Origin: Dokdonella sp.
GTDB taxonomy: Bacteria; Pseudomonadota; Gammaproteobacteria; Xanthomonadales; Rhodanobacteraceae
DNA length: 64,000 nt
Assembly: GCF_019634775.1 (NCBI RefSeq)
Contig: NZ_JAHCAS010000001.1
Span: 1,116,001-1,180,000, forward strand
Direction of reading: 5' to 3'
The stretch's first letter is position 1. Each line of letters opens with the position of its first letter. The translations under genes and the position numbers were made by a program. The notes under the pieces were generated by a model that was not told where the DNA came from, made no database searches, and saw only the letters and a program-made list of their open reading frames with translations. Below are positions 34,592 through 44,011 of this stretch, one piece after another.

Positions 34592-35943
34592 CGTCCACCT
34601 CCGGTCCAGCGGCCTTCGAGCATCGCCAGCATGTCGGCTACCTGTTCGCGGCTGCCGATGTTGCCCAGGTGTCCGCCGTGTTCGTACACGGCGATGCGGC
34701 CCGCGAAACCGTGTTCCAGCCAGGCCAGCTCGTCGCGGTCGAGGATGAGGTCGTCGCGATTGGTCTGGACGTAGCAGTCGAGGTCGGTGAGCAGTGCATC
34801 GCCGAGCGAATCGAGGCGGTTGCGCGCGACCAGCGCTTCCCGCGTCGTGCCGGCGCGCTGCTTGAGGTAGTACGGGGCGAACACCTCGTTGAAGTAGTCG
34901 GCAAAGGTCTTGCCGCGCAGGGTTGCCCAGGTCTGCTCAAGCGGGTCGCCGGGGCCGGGCGGATCTTTCGGATCGACCACTGCGCCGGCGCGCGTGTAGA
35001 GGTCGCCGGCAAAGAACATGTTGGCCAGGGCAAGGCGGAAGTTCAGCGCGATCGCCGCGGAGAACTCATCATCGCTGCGCAGGATGCCGGCGGCGGCGCC
35101 GTACAGGAAGGTCTCGTCGACCTGCACGGCATCCGATACCCGGTAGAGGTTGGCCAGTTCGGCGTACAGACGCTGATAGAGGTGTTCGAGACCGCTGTCG
35201 GCCGGACCGATCGCCTGCGCGAACAGGCGGTCGAGGCGGCCGATCGAACTGAACAGGCTGACCGGTGGATTGATCATGAGCACGCGGCGGATGCCGAGCT
35301 TGTGCTCGCGTGCATCGATCAGTTTCAGCGTTGCCGCGTTGGCGCCGCCGAGGCTGTAGCCGAGCGCATCGACATGGCTGATCCGCGGCGCATCCGGCAA
35401 GTGGGCGAGGATGCGCACGACCGCGCGGTAGAGATCCTCGCCGTCCTGACCCAGATCGCCGGCGACACCGGTGGACGAGGCCGCGCTGATGAAACCCGGG
35501 TGAGTCGGTGAGGGCAGGCTCAACACGTGGTAGCCGGCGCCGTACAGCGCACCGCGCAGCAGGCGGATGTTGCCGGCATTGCCGTCGGCGCCGGTACCGG
35601 CGATGACGATCGCCAGTGGTGCTTCACCCTCTTGCGGAGAGAACCACACACGCAGGCGTTCGTTGAACCACAGCACGCGCGGCAGCGGACGCATCCACGG
35701 CATGCGCACTTCGATCTCCTTGACCGGCACACGCTGGGGTCCGTCGGCGAGCTGGTCGGGCGGCGTGCCGAACACGGTCGCACGCAGCGCCGCGGAATCG
35801 GCAAGACCGCTGGCCGGACCGCGCGTGGTCGGCAGGCCCGACTGGTCGGCGGCGACCGGCATGGCGCCGGATATGGTCAGCCATGCCGCGAGCAGGGCGC
35901 CGAGGCGATGACGCGAAAGCAGGCGGATCGGGAGTTTCATCAT
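34588..35943 (-). CDS. Exported alpha/beta hydrolase upstream of mlaA
   Basis: 451-aa predicted exported serine hydrolase. An N-terminal signal-like segment (about 10-32, ending MPVAA) is followed by an alpha/beta-hydrolase fold with an oxyanion region (VIAGTGADGNAG), the nucleophile elbow GYSLGGAN and a C-terminal His in YEHGGHLGNIG. The Asp member is not assigned with certainty. Start at ATG 35943 (or 35940). Coupling to mlaA by ATGA overlap suggests a lipid- or ester-cleaving role in the same envelope process, but the substrate is unknown. It is divergent from the glutamate synthase-like gene. Confidence 0.75.
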   Translation of the reverse strand: MMKLPIRLLSRHRLGALLAAWLTISGAMPVAADQSGLPTTRGPASGLADSAALRATVFGTPPDQLADGPQRVPVKEIEVRMPWMRPLPRVLWFNERLRVWFSPQEGEAPLAIVIAGTGADGNAGNIRLLRGALYGAGYHVLSLPSPTHPGFISAASSTGVAGDLGQDGEDLYRAVVRILAHLPDAPRISHVDALGYSLGGANAATLKLIDAREHKLGIRRVLMINPPVSLFSSIGRLDRLFAQAIGPADSGLEHLYQRLYAELANLYRVSDAVQVDETFLYGAAAGILRSDDEFSAAIALNFRLALANMFFAGDLYTRAGAVVDPKDPPGPGDPLEQTWATLRGKTFADYFNEVFAPYYLKQRAGTTREALVARNRLDSLGDALLTDLDCYVQTNRDDLILDRDELAWLEHGFAGRIAVYEHGGHLGNIGSREQVADMLAMLEGRWTGGGR

Positions 35944-36127
35944 GCGCGGGATGCGTGCGGCAACGGCTCGGGCCTGGCAGGGTGGAAGCATACTGGATGC
36001 CCTCGCCCTGGCCAGCGCGCAGCCCGGAGCGGCGTTGCCGATCGCCGGTTCCGCGCATCGCCTTCCCCGGGCGCTACAGGTGCCCTGCGCTATGCTTCGG
36101 CCCCGTCCAACCTGTCGGAAGGTCGAT

Positions 36128-37768
36128 GTGAAATCACTGTTGCCGTTGCGCTACTGGCCGTTCGTACTTGTCGTCGTCGCCTGCATCGCCGGCATCGTGC
36201 TTTGGAACCATGGCTGGGCCTGGCGCTGGGTTGCCGTCGTCGCGGGCGTGCTTGCCGTGGTCGGCGTGTGGGACATCGCGCAGACGCGCAAGACCCTGCG
36301 TCGCAACTTTCCGATCCTCGCCCACGGGCGCTACTTCTTCGAAGCAATCCGGCCGATGCTGCGCCAGTATGTCGTCGAGGCCGACGACGACGAGGTGCCG
36401 TTCTCGCACGACCAGCGTGCGATCGTGTACCAGCGTGCCAAGCTCGCGCTGGAGACGCGTCCATTCGGCACCGAGCGCAGCGTCTATGCGAACGATTACG
36501 AGTGGATCAACCACTCGATGATGCCGGCGCACATCGACAGCCACGACTTCCGCGTGCCGATCGGCGGGCCGCAATGCACGCAGCCGTATTCGGCCAGCGT
36601 GTTCAATATCTCGGCGATGAGCTTCGGCTCGCTGTCGCCGAATGCGATCCGCGCGCTCAACGAAGGCGCGCGACGCGGCGGCTTCTACCACGACACCGGC
36701 GAGGGCTCGCTGTCACCCTACCACCGCGAGAACGGCGGCGACGTGGTCTGGGAGCTCGGCTCCGGCTACTTCGGGGCCTGCGAGCGTGCCGGCGTGTTCA
36801 GCGAAGAACGTTTCGTCGAGCGCGCGCGGCTGGACCAGGTGAAGATGATCGAGCTGAAGCTTTCGCAGGGCGCCAAGCCGGGCCACGGCGGCATGCTGCC
36901 GGGCGCGAAGGTGACGCGCGAGATCGCCGAGACGCGCGGCGTGCCGCAGGGCGAGGACTGCATTTCCCCGGCGCGCCATTCGGCCTTCGATTCGCCGGAA
37001 GGACTGCTGCGCTTCATCGCGCGCCTGCGCGAACTCTCGGGTGGCAAGCCGACCGGCTTCAAGCTCGCCATCGGCCATCCCTGGGAATGGTTCGGCATCG
37101 CCAAGGCGATGCGGGTGACCGGGATCCGCCCGGACTTCATCGTCGTGGACGGTGGCGAGGGTGGCACCGGCGCGGCGCCGATGGAGTTCGCCGACCACGT
37201 CGGCGCCCCGCTGCGCGAGGCCCTGATGCTGGTGCACAACACCCTGGTCGGCCTCGGTCTGCGCGAGGAGATCCGCATCGGCGCGGCCGGCAAGATCATC
37301 ACTGCTTTCGACCTTGCGCGCACGCTCGCGCTCGGTGCCGACTGGTGCAATGCCGCGCGCGGTTTCATGTTTGCGCTTGGCTGCATCCAGTCGCAGAGCT
37401 GCCACACCGACCATTGCCCGACCGGTATCGCCACCCAGGACCGCACGCGCTGGCGCGGCCTCGATGTGCCGGACAAGGCCGAGCGTGTGAAGAACTTCCA
37501 CGCCAACACCTTGCGCGCACTGAAAGAACTGATCGCTGCCGCCGGCCTGCATCATCCCGGCGAGCTCGGCCCCGAGCACATCATCCGTCGCGTATCCGGC
37601 AACGAGGTGCGCTCACTGGCGACGCTGTATGCCTTCGTCCGTCCCGGCGAACTGCTCGAGGGTCCGGCGGCACACGCGGTGTTCCAGCGCTTCTGGGCCG
37701 ATGCGCGCAGCGACAGTTTCGCTCCGCCGCCCGGTGTCGCCGAGATGCGCTGGAGCAAGCTGGTCTGA
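36128..37768 (+). CDS. FMN-binding glutamate synthase-family protein, membrane-anchored
   Basis: 546-aa protein corresponding to the synthase (FMN) domain of GltB, without the amidotransferase domain. Two N-terminal hydrophobic segments (about 8-25, 30-46) anchor it to the membrane. The barrel includes MSFGSLSPNAIRALN, GAKPGHGGMLPGAKV, VDGGEGGTGAAP and the cluster region CIQSQSCHTDHCPTGIA, whose three Cys match the 3Fe-4S ligands of GltB. It may use ammonium or a different electron donor; the physiological reaction of this short form is not established. The GTG at 36128 is supported by GGAAGG upstream. No gltD partner is adjacent. Confidence 0.88.
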   Translation: MKSLLPLRYWPFVLVVVACIAGIVLWNHGWAWRWVAVVAGVLAVVGVWDIAQTRKTLRRNFPILAHGRYFFEAIRPMLRQYVVEADDDEVPFSHDQRAIVYQRAKLALETRPFGTERSVYANDYEWINHSMMPAHIDSHDFRVPIGGPQCTQPYSASVFNISAMSFGSLSPNAIRALNEGARRGGFYHDTGEGSLSPYHRENGGDVVWELGSGYFGACERAGVFSEERFVERARLDQVKMIELKLSQGAKPGHGGMLPGAKVTREIAETRGVPQGEDCISPARHSAFDSPEGLLRFIARLRELSGGKPTGFKLAIGHPWEWFGIAKAMRVTGIRPDFIVVDGGEGGTGAAPMEFADHVGAPLREALMLVHNTLVGLGLREEIRIGAAGKIITAFDLARTLALGADWCNAARGFMFALGCIQSQSCHTDHCPTGIATQDRTRWRGLDVPDKAERVKNFHANTLRALKELIAAAGLHHPGELGPEHIIRRVSGNEVRSLATLYAFVRPGELLEGPAAHAVFQRFWADARSDSFAPPPGVAEMRWSKLV

Positions 37769-37946
37769 GATTCCGCTGATTGCCGGCACGCGTGGAGTTG
37801 CATGTCGGGTCGCTGGTGAACGGATTTGCATGCGCGAAATCGTGGGAGACGAATTCCGCCGTGGTGCGATTTTCCGCTGACAGGTACGCCGCCGTCGAAG
37901 CCGCTTCCGGGAGACTGCGCGACGGCAATCGTCGCGCCCAGTTCGC

Positions 37947-40364
37947 TCAGGGCGCTTCACCTGTTGCGGCGAACTTGGCTTGCCATTCGTTCGCCTTGGC
38001 CTGTCGGCCCCAGGCCTGGTAGAGGGCGACGTATTCCTTCATGACGTCGCGTGCGCGTGAATGGGTTGGACCGAAGGCCGGGTGCTCGACGAGGATCTTC
38101 CAGGCGCGATCAAGTTCACGTTCGCTTTCGGTGTACTTGCCTGCGGCGGTGAGCACGCGCGCATAGGCGGTGACGAAGATTGCGCGGGCCGGATTGTCCG
38201 GACCGAAGGCCTTGTCCATGTGTGCGACGCTGCGCGCCGCGTGCTGCACGGCACCGTCGAGGTCGCCGAGGTCACGCAGCAGGCGTGCGTAGTTGCTTTC
38301 GGCAGAAACGCTCAGGTAGTGGTCAGGGCCGTGCAGGCGCAGATTCGCCTCGAGCACGCGCTCGTACCAGGGCCTTGCTTCCACGAGGCGCCCCTGGTTG
38401 CGGATCGCGCTGCCGAGGTTCGACACCACGATCAACGTGTTCGCATGGTCGGGGCCGAGCAGACTTTCGGCCGTGGCCAGGGCCGGCCGCAACAGGGTTT
38501 CGGCTTCGGCATAGCGCTCTTGTTCGAGGAACATGACCGCAAGTGCGGTGGTGGCGTCGAGCGTGCGCGAGTCGGCTTCGCCGTGGCGCGCGCGCATGCG
38601 GGCCAGGGTGTCCTCGAGCAGCGGTTGGGCTTCGGCGTAGCGGTCGACGCGCGTGAGGCTCGCGGCGAGTCCGCGCTGGCTTTCCAGAGTATCGTTGTCG
38701 TCGTCACCGAAGGCGGCGCGCTGGCGTGCGAGCACGTCGCTGTAGCGCGTGATCGCCGCATCGAGCTTGCCGGCACCTCGTTCGGCCCAGGCGACATGGC
38801 TTTCGGCGAACAGGCGCGCGCGGTCGGCGGCAGGCAGGCTGCGGGCGAGCCCGAGTACGGGCTCGGCGAGCGCAAGCGCATCATCGAAGCGGCCCTGGTT
38901 GACCACCGAATCGAGTTCGCCGACGGCCAGGCGCACACGCTCGGCGACCGGCGCGGAGGCGGCCAGGGTCGACGCTGCGCGATAGTGTGTCGCGGCCAGC
39001 ACGGGTTCTCCGATGGCGGCATAGCTTTGCGCGATGGTGCGCTCGATGGCCAGATGCACTTCGGGTTCCCTCGCCAGTTCCTTGCCGGCGCGCTCGGCAG
39101 CCGAGTCGAGGACGAGCCGCATCAGCGCGCGATCCATGCCCTTGGCGCGATTCGGATCGATGCCACCGAGCATGTCCTGCACGAAGCCGGCGACCGTGCG
39201 CGCCTTGTCCGCCTCGATGCGCGCCTGCGCCGCAGCCTGTTCGGCACGACGCTGGCCTTCGAGGGCGAGCAGGGCACCGGCGACGATCGCAACCAGCACG
39301 AGGCTCGCGGCGGCGAGTGCCCAACGATGACGGACGATGAACTTGCGCGCGAAATAGGCGCGACTGGCCGGCATCGCGCGCAGGGGGCGCCTTTCACGGT
39401 AGTGTTCCAGATCCTCGGCCAGGGCCGTGGCCGAGGCGTAGCGTTCTTCGCGATCGACGGCGAGCGCGCGACGCAGCACGGCGCGCAGTTCGAGCGGCAA
39501 TGAACGTGCCGCGGCGAGCACGTTCTCCGGGGCGAGAACTTCCGTGTCATTGTCGATCGCGGCCAGGGTTGCCTGCAGCGTCGCCGGCCGGCCCAGCTGC
39601 GAGCGGTAGGCCTGCGACGAGGTCAGTCCCATTGCATCGGTGCCGGTCAGCACCTCGAACAGCATGACCCCGAGCGAGTAGACATCGCTGCGGGTATCGA
39701 TGTCGCGCGCTTCACGGCTGGCCTGCTCCGGGCTCATGTAGACGGCCGTACCGGCACGATTCGCGTATTCGGCGGTGGCCACGGCCATCGAGCCGGTCAT
39801 GTCGCCACCGACGGCGATGCCGAAGTCGATGATCTTCGGTTGCGGCGTGCCGTCGATCGCGCGCACCAGCACGTTGCCCGGTTTGAGGTCGCGATGGATC
39901 ACGCCTTTCTGGTGCGCGTGCTGTACGCCGAGGCAGATGCGGATGAACAGGGCGAGGCGTTCGTCGAGCGTCAGTGCGTGCGTGCGGCACCAGTCGGTCA
40001 CCGGCTCGCCTTCGACGAACTCCATGGCCAGATACGGCTGTCCCTCCGGCGTGGTGCCGGCGTCGAACACCTGGGCGATCGCCGGATGCTGCATCTGGGC
40101 AAGGGCCTGACGCTCAACCTCGAACCAGGCCAGGGCGAGCGGCCCGGCAACCTGGTTGCCCATCAGCTTCAGCGCGACCTCGCGGCGGACCGGAGCGGTT
40201 TGTTCGGCGAGGTACACCTGGCCCATGCCGCCGGCGCCGAGCGGGCGGCGGATCAGGTAGGCGCCGAGGCGCGTTTGGGGTGCGAGCGTGGCGCCATCAC
40301 CGACGCTGACGGCGATGCCGTCGATTTCTGTCGCGTCGGTGGCAGAAGGATCGGTCGGCGACAT
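37947..40364 (-). CDS. Ser/Thr protein kinase with TPR C-terminal region
   Basis: 805-aa membrane kinase. The kinase domain (about 35-300) has GAGGMGQVYLAE, Lys in VALKLM, HRDLKPGN, DFG in IIDFGIAV and GTAVYMSPEQ, all intact. A membrane helix near 350-372 follows a basic stretch. A helical region and tandem tetratricopeptide repeats (about 430-790, such as YAEAQPLLEDTLARMRARHG, YAEAETLLRPALATAESLLG) form the C-terminal part, likely periplasmic. ATG 40364 is chosen for its AGGGG site; ATGs at 40397 and 40406 are in frame. In related bacteria such kinases often accompany ECF sigma factors, but none is adjacent here. Partners are unknown. Confidence 0.88.
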   Translation of the reverse strand: MSPTDPSATDATEIDGIAVSVGDGATLAPQTRLGAYLIRRPLGAGGMGQVYLAEQTAPVRREVALKLMGNQVAGPLALAWFEVERQALAQMQHPAIAQVFDAGTTPEGQPYLAMEFVEGEPVTDWCRTHALTLDERLALFIRICLGVQHAHQKGVIHRDLKPGNVLVRAIDGTPQPKIIDFGIAVGGDMTGSMAVATAEYANRAGTAVYMSPEQASREARDIDTRSDVYSLGVMLFEVLTGTDAMGLTSSQAYRSQLGRPATLQATLAAIDNDTEVLAPENVLAAARSLPLELRAVLRRALAVDREERYASATALAEDLEHYRERRPLRAMPASRAYFARKFIVRHRWALAAASLVLVAIVAGALLALEGQRRAEQAAAQARIEADKARTVAGFVQDMLGGIDPNRAKGMDRALMRLVLDSAAERAGKELAREPEVHLAIERTIAQSYAAIGEPVLAATHYRAASTLAASAPVAERVRLAVGELDSVVNQGRFDDALALAEPVLGLARSLPAADRARLFAESHVAWAERGAGKLDAAITRYSDVLARQRAAFGDDDNDTLESQRGLAASLTRVDRYAEAQPLLEDTLARMRARHGEADSRTLDATTALAVMFLEQERYAEAETLLRPALATAESLLGPDHANTLIVVSNLGSAIRNQGRLVEARPWYERVLEANLRLHGPDHYLSVSAESNYARLLRDLGDLDGAVQHAARSVAHMDKAFGPDNPARAIFVTAYARVLTAAGKYTESERELDRAWKILVEHPAFGPTHSRARDVMKEYVALYQAWGRQAKANEWQAKFAATGEAP

Positions 40365-40450
40365 CGCGGCCCCTGTTGCGGTGACGTAGCGCGCCATTAT
40401 GCGCACGAAGGCTCATGATTGTGCGATCCACTTTTTCCGGCTGTGGATGA

Positions 40451-41083
40451 TCAGGCCCACTCACTCAGGCCTTCGATCGCGTACAGGCGTGACCAGGACG
40501 GCCGTGCCTTGACGCGCGCGGCGAGGGCGGCGAGGGCGGGCCAGCGGTCGGCCGGCTTCGGCATGTTGCGTGACCAGCGCATCAGCATGGTCGCATAGAA
40601 GTCGGCGATGCTCAGCTCCGCACCGAGTACATGCGGGCCGTTGGCAGCAAGGTGTGCGTCGAGACGATCCCAGCAGGCTTCGATGCGCCGGCGCGCATAG
40701 TCGCGCAGGGTCGTGTCATCCCCGGGCGGGCCGAAGTCGCCCGGATGGAACCACTGGCGGAATGCCGGTTGCAGGGTGTTGGCGAGATGCAGCATCCATT
40801 GCAGGTAGAGGCCGCGCGTGGTCGCGCCAGGTGCGGGTGCGAGGCCCGCCTCGGGATGGCGTTCGCCGAGCAGGAGCAGCAGGGCTGCACATTCGTAGAC
40901 CGCCTGGCCGTCGACGATCAGGGTCGGCACCATGCCGTTCGGGTTCAGGCGCAGGTATTCGGGATCCTTCTGTGCACGCGTGTCGAAATCGATCAGGCGC
41001 AGGCTGTGCGGCGCACCGATCTCGAGCAGAGTCAGGTGCACGGCCATGCTGGCCGCGCCGGGCGAGTAGTAGAGCGTGTACAT
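40451..41083 (-). CDS. Glutathione S-transferase family protein
   Basis: 210-aa cytosolic GST fold. The N-terminal thioredoxin-like domain (about 1-80) starts MYTLYYSPGAASM, with the family active-site Ser/Tyr region and the cis-Pro in MVPTLIVDG, then the GSH-binding ECAAL. The all-helical C-terminal domain has the N-capping motif LSIADFYAT. The likely activity is conjugation or thiol exchange with glutathione on an unknown substrate. ATG 41083 has GGAG upstream. It stands alone between the TPR kinase and a serine hydrolase gene. Confidence 0.9.
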   Translation of the reverse strand: MYTLYYSPGAASMAVHLTLLEIGAPHSLRLIDFDTRAQKDPEYLRLNPNGMVPTLIVDGQAVYECAALLLLLGERHPEAGLAPAPGATTRGLYLQWMLHLANTLQPAFRQWFHPGDFGPPGDDTTLRDYARRRIEACWDRLDAHLAANGPHVLGAELSIADFYATMLMRWSRNMPKPADRWPALAALAARVKARPSWSRLYAIEGLSEWA

Positions 41084-41125
41084 GCTGGCTCCGTGGGCAG
41101 TGATGGGGGCGCTCCGGTTCGTTCG

Positions 41126-41150
41126 ATCGCGGCTGAAGCCGCCCCCTCAG
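41126..41150. repeat. Single REP-like half element
   Basis: GATCGCGGCTGAAGCCGCCC at 41126 contains the GCGGCTGAAGCCGC hairpin seen in xanthomonad and pseudomonad REP sequences. It lies between the serine hydrolase and GST genes. It is weaker than the pair at 9081-9150 because no inverted partner is clear. Confidence 0.5.
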
Positions 41151-41215
41151 GATCTTGATTCTGTGCGAGAACCTTCAATCGCGGAAGGGTCCAGTCGGGG
41201 CTTCCCTTGCGTGGA

Positions 41216-42895
41216 TCAGGGTTTGCGTGCGAGCGGGATGCGCGCGCCACCCTGCTCGAGCGTGGCTGTCTGCACGGGGCCTTCGGCAGGATCGAAGATG
41301 ACGCTCGCATCGACTTCGCGCAGGAAGAACCGGCGCGGTGTCTCGGCATGCAACTCGAACGCGGGTTGGCCCGGCACCTGCACGCGCAGCGTGCCGGCAT
41401 CGTCGATGAACACCTTGAACGACAGCGCATCGCCGGCATAGTCGCCGACCACGGCTTGCCTGGCTGCGAGTGGCAGATCGACCGGCGTGCGCTCGATCGG
41501 TTTTTCGTCGGTGCGCCGCCACAGCTCACCGTCCTCGCCGTCAGGAAAGAAGTGCAGGCCATCCACCTTGCCATCCTTGCCGCGTTGCATCTCGATGCGG
41601 CTGAGCGTGTCGGGGAAGAGGAATCGTCCGCCACCGATCGGCGTCAGCACCAACGGCGAACCACCACTGCGCAGCGAGGTGAGCTTGCCGTCGACGACGC
41701 GCAGCGTGCGTTTGGTGTCGGCGTCGAGCCGGTAGATGCCTTCATACTCCGCCAGTTCGGCTGCATCGACCGGCACCGCCTTATCCGCTGGATACGCATC
41801 GCCCAGGGCGAAGGCGAGCAGGCGGCGATCGATCGGGAACGGGGCTCGGCTATCGGCATTGCGCAGCGCGACCGCGGTGAGTCCGCTGTCCGGCAGGTAG
41901 ATGAGATTGGACAGGAAACCATGGATGCCGCCGCTGTGCGTGATCATGGTGTGGCCGCGCAGGGTCCGGCGCTGGATGCCGAAGCCGTAGTGGCCCGGCG
42001 CTTTGGCAGCGACGCCCTGCGGCGTGGTCATGCGCGCGTAGGTCGCCGGCTTCAGCACCTTGCCGCCGTGCAGGGCAAGGTTCCAGCGCCACAGATCGTC
42101 GAGTGTCGACACCATCGCCCCGGCCGCGTGCGGCTGGCTCATGCTGAGGAAGCCGGCACGCGTGACGCTGCCGTCGGCGGCCAGCGAATAGCCCTCGACA
42201 TGGCCGCGGATGATCGCCTTGCCGTCGTCGGCGCGCGTGTGGGCGAGGCCGAGCGGACGGAACAGGGACTCGTCCAGATGCGTCCCCCACGGCTTGCCGG
42301 TGATCGCCTCGATGACCGCGCCGACGAGCACATAGCCCGAGTTGTTGTAGGCCCACTTGGTGCCGGGAGCGAAGTCCGGCTTCGCATCCTTGAACACGGC
42401 GACCAAGCCATGCGTGTCGAGGTCGCGGCGCACCGGTTCGCCCATGTAGCCGGGCAGGTCGGTGTAACTGCGGATGCCCGAGGTGTGATCGAGCAGCATG
42501 GTCAGCGTGATCGCCTGGCCATTCGGAAAGTCGGGCAGGTATTTCGACAAGGGATCGTCGAGGCGCGCCTTGCCTTCGTCGACCAGCTTGAGCAGGGCTG
42601 CGGCGGCGAACTGCTTGGTCACCGAGCCGATGCGGAAGACCTGGTCCGGCGACAGGGCGACGCCGAGTTCGATGCTGGCGCGCCCGCGCGCGCCGCGGAA
42701 CAACACGGTGTCGCCGCGCGCGATGAGCAGGGCGACGCCGGGGCCGTCGACGTCGGGCACCGCTTCGGCGAGCAGGCGCTCGCCTTCGGCGGAAACGGCC
42801 TCGGCCGAGACCGGTTTTGTGGATGGGATTTCGGCCTGTGCAGGCAGGCCAAGACACAGCAGGACGCCGACCAGGCAGGTGGACAGTCGGATCAT
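41216..42895 (-). CDS. Exported class C beta-lactamase-fold serine hydrolase
   Basis: 559-aa exported penicillin-binding-protein-like hydrolase. The signal peptide is about 1-21 (LGLPAQA). The catalytic domain has the SxxK motif SVTK, the second motif YNN and the third motif HSGG instead of KTG, the pattern of esterase/peptidase members (family S12) rather than true beta-lactamases. A C-terminal lipocalin-like domain follows (about 385-555). It probably cleaves D-amino-acid peptides or small esters in the periplasm. ATG 42895 has GGAG upstream. No regulator (ampR-like) is beside it, which argues against an inducible beta-lactamase. Confidence 0.87.
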   Translation of the reverse strand: MIRLSTCLVGVLLCLGLPAQAEIPSTKPVSAEAVSAEGERLLAEAVPDVDGPGVALLIARGDTVLFRGARGRASIELGVALSPDQVFRIGSVTKQFAAAALLKLVDEGKARLDDPLSKYLPDFPNGQAITLTMLLDHTSGIRSYTDLPGYMGEPVRRDLDTHGLVAVFKDAKPDFAPGTKWAYNNSGYVLVGAVIEAITGKPWGTHLDESLFRPLGLAHTRADDGKAIIRGHVEGYSLAADGSVTRAGFLSMSQPHAAGAMVSTLDDLWRWNLALHGGKVLKPATYARMTTPQGVAAKAPGHYGFGIQRRTLRGHTMITHSGGIHGFLSNLIYLPDSGLTAVALRNADSRAPFPIDRRLLAFALGDAYPADKAVPVDAAELAEYEGIYRLDADTKRTLRVVDGKLTSLRSGGSPLVLTPIGGGRFLFPDTLSRIEMQRGKDGKVDGLHFFPDGEDGELWRRTDEKPIERTPVDLPLAARQAVVGDYAGDALSFKVFIDDAGTLRVQVPGQPAFELHAETPRRFFLREVDASVIFDPAEGPVQTATLEQGGARIPLARKP

Positions 42896-42974
42896 CGGAT
42901 CGTCTCCGGAAGCAGGCGGGCTGCCGATCGGTTGCGCCGATCGGCAGGCACAGGGGATGGCGACACGACGCCCC

Positions 42975-43316
42975 TCACATCTTCAACTTGCGACTCATCG
43001 CATAGTAGGCGAGGTTGCCGAGGCCGGTCGCGCCGAACAGGATGGCGATGACGGCCGGCGAGAACTCGTCCCACGAGAACGCCTCGATGGCGAAGAAGCC
43101 GAGTGCGAGCGCGACGAAGATCACACCCCAGCGCAGCGAGGCATGGCGGCGGCGGATCTCGTCGCCCTCGATGATCGAGCGCACCAGTTCCTCCGAGACG
43201 TTGGCCGACACCAGCTGCTTGCGCACCCGCGCGTCGACGATTGCCTTGACCGCATAGGTGATGCAGACGAACAGCGAGATCGGGATGAAGGGCAGTAGGA
43301 AGTCGGGATTGTTCAT
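42975..43316 (-). CDS. Small membrane protein divergent from a sigma factor gene
   Basis: 113-aa protein with an N-terminal membrane segment (about 5-27), a charged cytosolic part (VRKQLVSANVSEELVRSII), and two further segments (about 65-82, 86-105). It recalls the DUF6249-type small membrane proteins of xanthomonads, but this is not certain. The ATG at 43316 is the start of the hydrophobic part. It shares an intergenic region of about 110 bases with the sigma factor gene, so it may belong to that regulon. Confidence 0.6.
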   Translation of the reverse strand: MNNPDFLLPFIPISLFVCITYAVKAIVDARVRKQLVSANVSEELVRSIIEGDEIRRRHASLRWGVIFVALALGFFAIEAFSWDEFSPAVIAILFGATGLGNLAYYAMSRKLKM

Positions 43317-43426
43317 GGCTGAGACCGTGGTTGGGAGGGTCGGCCGAGGAGATACGGGCCGGGCGCCATTGGTTGCAACGCATGGCCCTTGCAACCGCGG
43401 GCACGTCGGGCGTATCCCTCGTGGCG

Positions 43427-44011
43427 ATGAATGTCGGCACCCCTGTGATGGAAGAACGCGAACTCGTCGCCGCCGTGCTCGCGCGCCGCGCGGGCGCGTT
43501 CGAGCGCCTCGTGCGCGACTACGAGAGGCTGTGCTGGCACGTCATCCAGCGCATGGTCCGACATCCAGAAGACACTCGCGAGTTGTGCCAGGAAGCCCTG
43601 CTGCGCGTGCACCAATGCCTGCACCAGTACCGCCACGAGAGCCCGCTGAAGTCGTGGATCGCCCAGGTCGCCTATTCGGTGGCCAAGCGTCATCTCGAGC
43701 GCCGGCGCATCCCGCTGGCCGAGCCGGCGCTCGGCGAGGACGGCCTGGCCATGGCCTTCGACGTCGCCGACGAGGCCGATGTCGAGCGCGATCGCGGCGA
43801 GGCCGAGGTCGGTGAGCACCTGCAGCGGTCGATCGAGGCACTGCCACCGCTGCAACGGACCGTACTCATGCTGTATCACCTCGAAGAGGTGCCGATCGGC
43901 GAGATCGCGCGCATCACCGGCCTCGCCGAAGGTACGATCAAGAGCCACCTGTTCCGCAGCCGCCAGCGGCTGCGCGAAACACTCGAACGCGGCGGAGTCA
44001 CCAGCGCATGA
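43427..44011 (+). CDS. ECF-like sigma-70 family RNA polymerase sigma factor
   Basis: 194-aa alternative sigma factor. Region 2 has FERLVRDYERLCWHVIQRMVRH and DTRELCQEALLRVH. Region 4 has LPPLQRTVLMLYHLEEVPIGEIA and GTIKSHLFRSRQRLRE. The start is uncertain: in-frame ATGs at 43382, 43427 and 43448 all lack a good ribosome site; the conserved part begins at 43448 (MEERELV). The next gene overlaps by ATGA and looks like its membrane partner, so the pair may be a sigma/anti-sigma unit for envelope signals. The promoters it recognises are unknown. Confidence 0.85.
   Translation: MNVGTPVMEERELVAAVLARRAGAFERLVRDYERLCWHVIQRMVRHPEDTRELCQEALLRVHQCLHQYRHESPLKSWIAQVAYSVAKRHLERRRIPLAEPALGEDGLAMAFDVADEADVERDRGEAEVGEHLQRSIEALPPLQRTVLMLYHLEEVPIGEIARITGLAEGTIKSHLFRSRQRLRETLERGGVTSA

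Noticed and set aside
41216..42895. The serine hydrolase as an AmpC-type resistance gene
   Set aside because: The third motif is HSG rather than KTG, a lipocalin-like domain is attached, and there is no ampR-like regulator. It fits the S12 peptidase/esterase type.
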